DNA from: Lachnospiraceae bacterium
Lineage (GTDB): Bacteria > Bacillota > Clostridia > Lachnospirales > Lachnospiraceae
DNA: 64,000 nt
Direction: 5' to 3'
Assembly (NCBI GenBank): GCA_017627275.1
Contig: JAGAHC010000091.1
Location: 1 to 64,000 of the forward strand
Positions 60,237 through 64,000 of this stretch are shown here, one piece after another. The position numbers and the translations under genes were made by a program. Below the pieces are notes generated by a model. It saw only the letters and a program-made list of their open reading frames with translations, was not told the DNA's origin and did no database searches. Position 1 is the first letter of the stretch; every line of letters starts with the position of its first letter.

Positions 60237-61409
60237 TCATTCTCCTTCCGTTTCTCCGCTCGTTTCCTGCGGTCCGATGTGGGAGCGCAGATCAAGATCC
60301 AGCATGTTGCCCAGATACCGCTCGACCACCTCATAGATCAGGATGTCCGGGTCTTCGACCGCAAGCATCCACGGTTCGTAGAAGCGATAGGAATTCAGAT
60401 ACATATCGTTGAAACGGCTTGCCACGTAAATACCCATCATCGTCGAGAAGGAATCTCCGACCAGGAACACCTTGCGCGGATCTCCGTCTCCTGCCGCATT
60501 ATGATAGCGGTATTCCGTTCCTCCGCCGATCACCTGCGTCTCGATGGGATGATCCGAATAGTCCGACAACACATACACGTGATCGTCCCGGAGTTCCTCC
60601 TGCATGCCGATCATCTCGGCAAGGTCATAGGTGCCGTTCTCCACTTCCGTGATCGTTACCTCTTCCACGGGCGGAAGCCATTCTTCTTCCGGAAGCCCGA
60701 GCGCCCTGTCCAGTTCCCGCGTGCCGATGTAGGAACCCAGATTGTTCCAATGGGTGTCGTACTTGTAGTAGATCGGCGTCTCCGGATGCGCCTCCTTATA
60801 GGCGACCAGTTCCTCATAGGGCGAGACCACGGTCAGATCCGTCGTCTCCCGCAGGTATTCCGTGACCTGTTTCAGGCGGCACTCTTCCGGCGGTGCGCCG
60901 TAGGCTGCGGGCATGTATTCGTTGTACATGCGCTCCTTGTTCGGCGCGATGAAGATGACAAACTCCGTTCCCCGCTCCCTTAGGAGGTCTCTTGCGTCCA
61001 GCATGTTTGCGCGGATCGTCTCCAGTTCTTCTTCCGTAAAGAGGTTGGTCCCCTTGTAGTCTTCTTCCGGCTGCTCGAAGTTGGCCTGCTGCCCCTTGTA
61101 AAAGAGCCATCCTTCTCTCCCGATGATGACATAGGGCGAAGACCCGGCCGAGCGGAACAGCCGGTAATCCACAATGCCGTTTGCCCGCACAAGGAGCGAT
61201 TTGAACGGCAGGTGGTCCATCAGGAAGGTCTCATAATCCCGCGGGAAGGACTGGAAGGTCTCCATCGACAGGACCGGGCGTTCCGCAAGATCCCTGTTCT
61301 CGTGGTTTTCCGTATCGATCCTGTCTTCGAGCGCCTTAAAGACCGGGATCGGGAGGATCAGGAAACACACCAGTATGCAAATGTAAAAAATCTGCGTTAC
61401 TTTTTTCAT
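60237..61409 (-). CDS. AlgJ/AlgX-like SGNH O-acetyltransferase (DHHW family)
   Basis: A 390-residue protein with one N-terminal membrane helix (8-28) and an extracellular SGNH-like domain. KYDTHWNNLGSY near 225 supplies the Asp-x-His pair and VFLVGDSFSTMMG near 315 the nucleophile serine. This type works with an MBOAT partner, which is the next gene upstream (61413-62822), to O-acetylate polysaccharides outside the membrane. Confidence 0.88.
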   Translation of the reverse strand: MKKVTQIFYICILVCFLILPIPVFKALEDRIDTENHENRDLAERPVLSMETFQSFPRDYETFLMDHLPFKSLLVRANGIVDYRLFRSAGSSPYVIIGREGWLFYKGQQANFEQPEEDYKGTNLFTEEELETIRANMLDARDLLRERGTEFVIFIAPNKERMYNEYMPAAYGAPPEECRLKQVTEYLRETTDLTVVSPYEELVAYKEAHPETPIYYKYDTHWNNLGSYIGTRELDRALGLPEEEWLPPVEEVTITEVENGTYDLAEMIGMQEELRDDHVYVLSDYSDHPIETQVIGGGTEYRYHNAAGDGDPRKVFLVGDSFSTMMGIYVASRFNDMYLNSYRFYEPWMLAVEDPDILIYEVVERYLGNMLDLDLRSHIGPQETSGETEGE

Positions 61410-61412
61410 GTC

Positions 61413-62822
61413 TCAGAACCGGTAGTAAATAAAGGGATTGTAAGCATTATTGGCTAACAGCATGATGCTGTAGAGTGTCACGATCAGGAGGAACACCGCC
61501 TCCGCAAAGGACCCTGTCCATTTCTTTCCGATCGACCGTCCGTATTTTCCCGTGCAGAATGCCTGCAGGAATCCCGCGCCCACAAACCCGAGCACGGCAA
61601 GGAGGATCGTCTGGTTGTTGATCATCATGCGAAGCTGCGTCGCGCTCGTCGGAAAGGCGCCCGGCGAGAACATGCAGCGCACCATATGAAGGCCGTAGGA
61701 GACCTCTTCCACGCGGAAGAAGATCCAGCCGATCATCGCCACGAGGAAGGTGTAGATCCAGTTGATCCCCTTCAGTTTTTCCAGCACCTTTCTAAAGCCC
61801 AGCCTTTCCACGATGGTAAAGAATCCGTGGTAGATGCCCCAGCCGACGAAGTTCCAGCTGGCGCCGTGCCAGAGGCCTGTCAGCGCAAAGACGATGAAGA
61901 GGTTGATGTAGGTGCGCACTTTTCCTTTTTTATTGCCGCCCAGCGGAATGTAAAGGTATTCGCGGAACCAGGATCCCAGGGAAATATGCCACCGTCTCCA
62001 GAATTCCGTGACGGAACGGGACAGATAGGGATGATCAAAGTTTTCGAGAAAGTCGAAGCCGAACATCCTGCCCATGCCGATGGCCATGTCGGAATAGCCG
62101 GAAAAGTCGTAATAGATCTGCAGGGTGTATAGCAGCGCGCCGATCCAGGCAAAGGCGGTGGTCATCTCGTCTCTGGACAGCGCAAAGATGTTGTCCGCCG
62201 TGACCGCCACGGTGTTGGCGATGATGACCTTCTTTCCGAGGCCGTATAAAAAGCGCCGCACGCCGGTCGCAAATTTCTCCACCGACACGCTGCGGTTCAG
62301 TATCTGCTCGTCGATCTCGCGGTACTTGACGATGGGACCCGCGATCAGCTGCGGGAAAAAGGAAATGTAGAGCGCCAGATGGAGCGGATTCTTCTGTACC
62401 TTGTACTGTCCGCGGTAAAGGTCGATCACGTAGGTCATCGCCTGGAAGGTGAAGAAAGAGATCCCGATCGGCATGATGACATTGATCCGCGGCAGCGGCA
62501 CGGACGGCAAAAGATGGTCCAGCGTATTCAAAAAGAAGTTGGCGTATTTGAAGTATCCGAGGATCCCGAGATTCCCCACGACGTCGAGGATCAGGAAGAA
62601 CAGCTTCTTCTCCGGATACCTGTCGATCAGCAGGCCGAAGCAGTAATTCATCGCAATGGAGAATAAGAGCATCAGGATGAACTTTGGTTCACCCCAGGCA
62701 TAGAACAGCAGGCTTGCGGCCAGCAGAAAGTAATTCTGATATGCGGTTTTATGAAGCAGCAGGTTTCCTACGATGACAACCGGCAGGAATACCCACAGAA
62801 AAACCATGGAACTGAATACCAA
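61413..62822 (-). CDS. MBOAT-family O-acyltransferase (AlgI-like)
   Basis: The TTG at 62822 with GAGGAG seven bases before gives 469 residues. About ten to twelve membrane helices are present. The MBOAT core has ISFFTFQAMTYVIDLYRG near 122, RRWHISLGSWFREYLYIPLGG near 270, and LTGLWHGASWNFVGWG near 310, where the histidine is catalytic. It passes acetyl groups across the membrane to the AlgJ-like protein encoded 3 bp downstream. A TGGTACAAT sequence just before could be an internal promoter. Confidence 0.93.
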   Translation of the reverse strand: MVFSSMVFLWVFLPVVIVGNLLLHKTAYQNYFLLAASLLFYAWGEPKFILMLLFSIAMNYCFGLLIDRYPEKKLFFLILDVVGNLGILGYFKYANFFLNTLDHLLPSVPLPRINVIMPIGISFFTFQAMTYVIDLYRGQYKVQKNPLHLALYISFFPQLIAGPIVKYREIDEQILNRSVSVEKFATGVRRFLYGLGKKVIIANTVAVTADNIFALSRDEMTTAFAWIGALLYTLQIYYDFSGYSDMAIGMGRMFGFDFLENFDHPYLSRSVTEFWRRWHISLGSWFREYLYIPLGGNKKGKVRTYINLFIVFALTGLWHGASWNFVGWGIYHGFFTIVERLGFRKVLEKLKGINWIYTFLVAMIGWIFFRVEEVSYGLHMVRCMFSPGAFPTSATQLRMMINNQTILLAVLGFVGAGFLQAFCTGKYGRSIGKKWTGSFAEAVFLLIVTLYSIMLLANNAYNPFIYYRF

Positions 62823-62850
62823 TGGCGTTCTCCTCAGTTAGTTATAGACT

Positions 62851-63315
62851 CTATTGTACCACTTCTACGGACCGGTTCCTGTTTATATAAGACGAAGGAA
62901 TGTCAAACTTCCAGGCCGTGTTTCCGAGCCGATCTTCCGACACCTTCCGAAATCCGAGTCTCCCGTAGAGATCCTTTGTCGTTTCGTGTTCCTTCCCCGG
63001 CCGAAAGTAGCTAAACAGCGCGGCGATCCTTCTTTCCCTGCAGGCTTTCACCAGCGCGTCCATCGCAGCGTCTTCCATGGCGGGATCCTGCTCCTCTTCG
63101 TGCAGGACAAAGCGATCGATCAGCAGCGCCGTCTGTCCGGTCGGCTGCCCTTCTTTAACGATCTCTCCCCGGGCATTCCGTACTTCCTCCGTCAGCTGCA
63201 TCGCGACGGATCCCTCGACGATAAAGACGATCTCCTCTTCGTTTTCGCCGACCGGTTGTCCGATCAGTCTGATCGTATCGGCCTCTTCCGTAACGGTAAT
63301 CCTGATCCGTTTCAT
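62851..63315 (-). CDS. Stand-alone protein resembling the FkbH C-terminal GNAT-like domain
   Basis: The ATG at 63315 lies one base after the previous stop and gives 154 residues; a longer frame from 63534 overlaps the upstream gene and is rejected. The order LLIDRFVLHEEEQDPAMEDA, then ALFSYFRPGKEHETTKDLYGRLGF matches the C-terminal portion of FkbH proteins, where T-x-K-N becomes G-K-E-H here. The FkbH phosphatase part is missing. It might acylate a glycan precursor; function not established. Confidence 0.65.
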   Translation of the reverse strand: MKRIRITVTEEADTIRLIGQPVGENEEEIVFIVEGSVAMQLTEEVRNARGEIVKEGQPTGQTALLIDRFVLHEEEQDPAMEDAAMDALVKACRERRIAALFSYFRPGKEHETTKDLYGRLGFRKVSEDRLGNTAWKFDIPSSYINRNRSVEVVQ

Positions 63316-63316
63316 T

Positions 63317-64000
63317 CTACGGTTCCTCCAGCCGCACGGTGTTCTTGTCATAAAACCGTGCCATGCTCTCATTGGTCCAGTCCGTCTCATCGGACATGAT
63401 ATCGGTAAAGAACAACAGGTCCGGTGCATTCTCGATGCGCGGAAGGACGACGTCCTTTTCTTCGCTGTGAAGGATCTGCAACCTTTCCTCCATCTGCCCC
63501 GCATAGACCTTTGCCTTCCCGTTTCGAATGTCACGGAAGGCTTCGACGGAAGTAAAGTAGGCGGGATTCTTCATCGTACTGAAGAGGCCGCCTGCGAGAA
63601 AGAGCGCGCACAGCAAAACGAGCGCCGCAAGCGGCTTCCCGTGCAGTTCCTCTGCGGCTGGCTGTGCAGGTGTATTTTCCGCTCCCTTCTCCCGCAAAAA
63701 GAAGCGCTTTTGCAGGTAACCCAGGACGTAAAACAGGAGGAGACTCATCAGCAGGATGTAATGGAGATACACGGTGGCCCGGATCCTGCCCGCATCGATG
63801 TTGCCGCCCGAATAATAAGACGGCGTCATGGCCGCGGCCGACGTGCCGATCGCAAACAGTGCAGCGATCCCCGGAAGGGGGAACGAAAAGTCCGTTTCCC
63901 TGATCATCTGCCAGAACAGGATGCCCAGCATCGCAAACACAAGGATCTGCACCCAGCCGGTATACTCCGCAAGGCAGACCGTCACAAACCCTTTCAGGGA
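63317..64000 (-). CDS. Polytopic membrane protein, C-terminal part (cut by window edge)
   Basis: The frame is open to base 64000, so the N-terminus is missing. The visible 227 residues have four to five membrane helices, a conserved-looking PSYYSGGNIDAGRIRATVYL segment, and a C-terminal extracellular domain with an AFRDIRNGKAKVYAGQMEERL helix. It resembles glycan-associated DUF6056-type membrane proteins, but I cannot assign a family firmly. It leads the second glycan cluster. Confidence 0.6.
   Translation of the reverse strand, partial: SLKGFVTVCLAEYTGWVQILVFAMLGILFWQMIRETDFSFPLPGIAALFAIGTSAAAMTPSYYSGGNIDAGRIRATVYLHYILLMSLLLFYVLGYLQKRFFLREKGAENTPAQPAAEELHGKPLAALVLLCALFLAGGLFSTMKNPAYFTSVEAFRDIRNGKAKVYAGQMEERLQILHSEEKDVVLPRIENAPDLLFFTDIMSDETDWTNESMARFYDKNTVRLEEP

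Noticed and set aside
63316..63534. N-terminal extension of the FkbH-like gene
   Set aside because: It lies within the upstream gene in another frame, has Arg/Ser-rich shadow composition, and a proper ATG follows the upstream stop by one base.
1..64000. tRNA, rRNA and CRISPR arrays
   Set aside because: None recognised on either strand by eye; a dedicated scan was not possible.

Overview
The window (about 56% G+C by eye, almost every gene on the minus strand) looks like the chromosome of an anaerobic, amino-acid-fermenting member of the Clostridia. The evidence is a complete hydroxyglutarate pathway for glutamate fermentation, an ECF-type RibU under an FMN riboswitch, Gram-positive-style surface-polysaccharide export and a membrane-anchored GH25 muramidase. 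No LPS core or lipid A gene is seen. A finer taxonomic placement cannot be made from the sequence alone.

Region 1 (1-202) holds the end of an IS3-like element and a short REP-like repeat. Region 2 (203-16304) is a catabolic island. A TRAP-TAXI uptake system (15282-16304, 14763-15272, 12494-14737) is followed by gdhA, hgdH, gcdD, two gcdC copies, gcdB, gctA, gctB, gcdA and hgdC-hgdA-hgdB. In order of action the cell imports a dicarboxylate or amino acid (probably glutamate or 2-oxoglutarate), oxidises glutamate to 2-oxoglutarate, reduces it to (R)-2-hydroxyglutarate, activates it with CoA, dehydrates it to glutaconyl-CoA and decarboxylates that to crotonyl-CoA while pumping sodium. Promoter-like and terminator-like sites split the island into TRAP, gdhA, hgdH, gcdD-to-gcdA and hgdCAB units.

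Region 3 (16428-25040) is housekeeping: a SpoU rRNA methyltransferase, dnaE, ispD, tsaD, rnz, rimI, tsaB and tsaE, packed with overlaps. Region 4 (25092-31674) holds a MacAB-type ABC exporter, riboflavin transporter ribU with a full FMN riboswitch and terminator, murA and a small coiled-coil membrane protein.

Region 5 (31960-51571) is a nearly gap-free run of 15 genes of about 19.6 kb for a surface polysaccharide. It contains rfbB, rfbA, rfbC, a Wzm/Wzt exporter, a misplaced-looking thrC, a methyltransferase-kinase fusion resembling the O-antigen chain terminator WbdD, five GT2 glycosyltransferases, a phosphohexomutase, an initiating sugar-phosphate transferase and a small alarmone synthetase. 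Its leader carries tandem hairpins with a terminator-like T tract.

Region 6 (51730-51964) is a 235-bp near-palindrome that looks like a MITE and touches the stop codon of a 940-residue GH25 muramidase (51964-54786). Region 7 (54916-64000) is a second surface-glycan cluster: a paired SMR/EamA-like transporter, a GT4 glycosyltransferase, a sugar formyltransferase-like protein, a UDP-sugar epimerase, a GNAT, a DPM-like GT2, an AlgJ/MBOAT O-acetylation pair, a stand-alone FkbH C-terminal-like domain and a truncated membrane protein at the window edge.

The most interesting signals are the WbdD-like fusion beside Wzm/Wzt, the attenuator-like leader of the 19.6-kb operon, the dispersed GGAACCACT repeat family with its palindromic MITE, and the pathway-ordered glutamate fermentation island with two biotin carriers.
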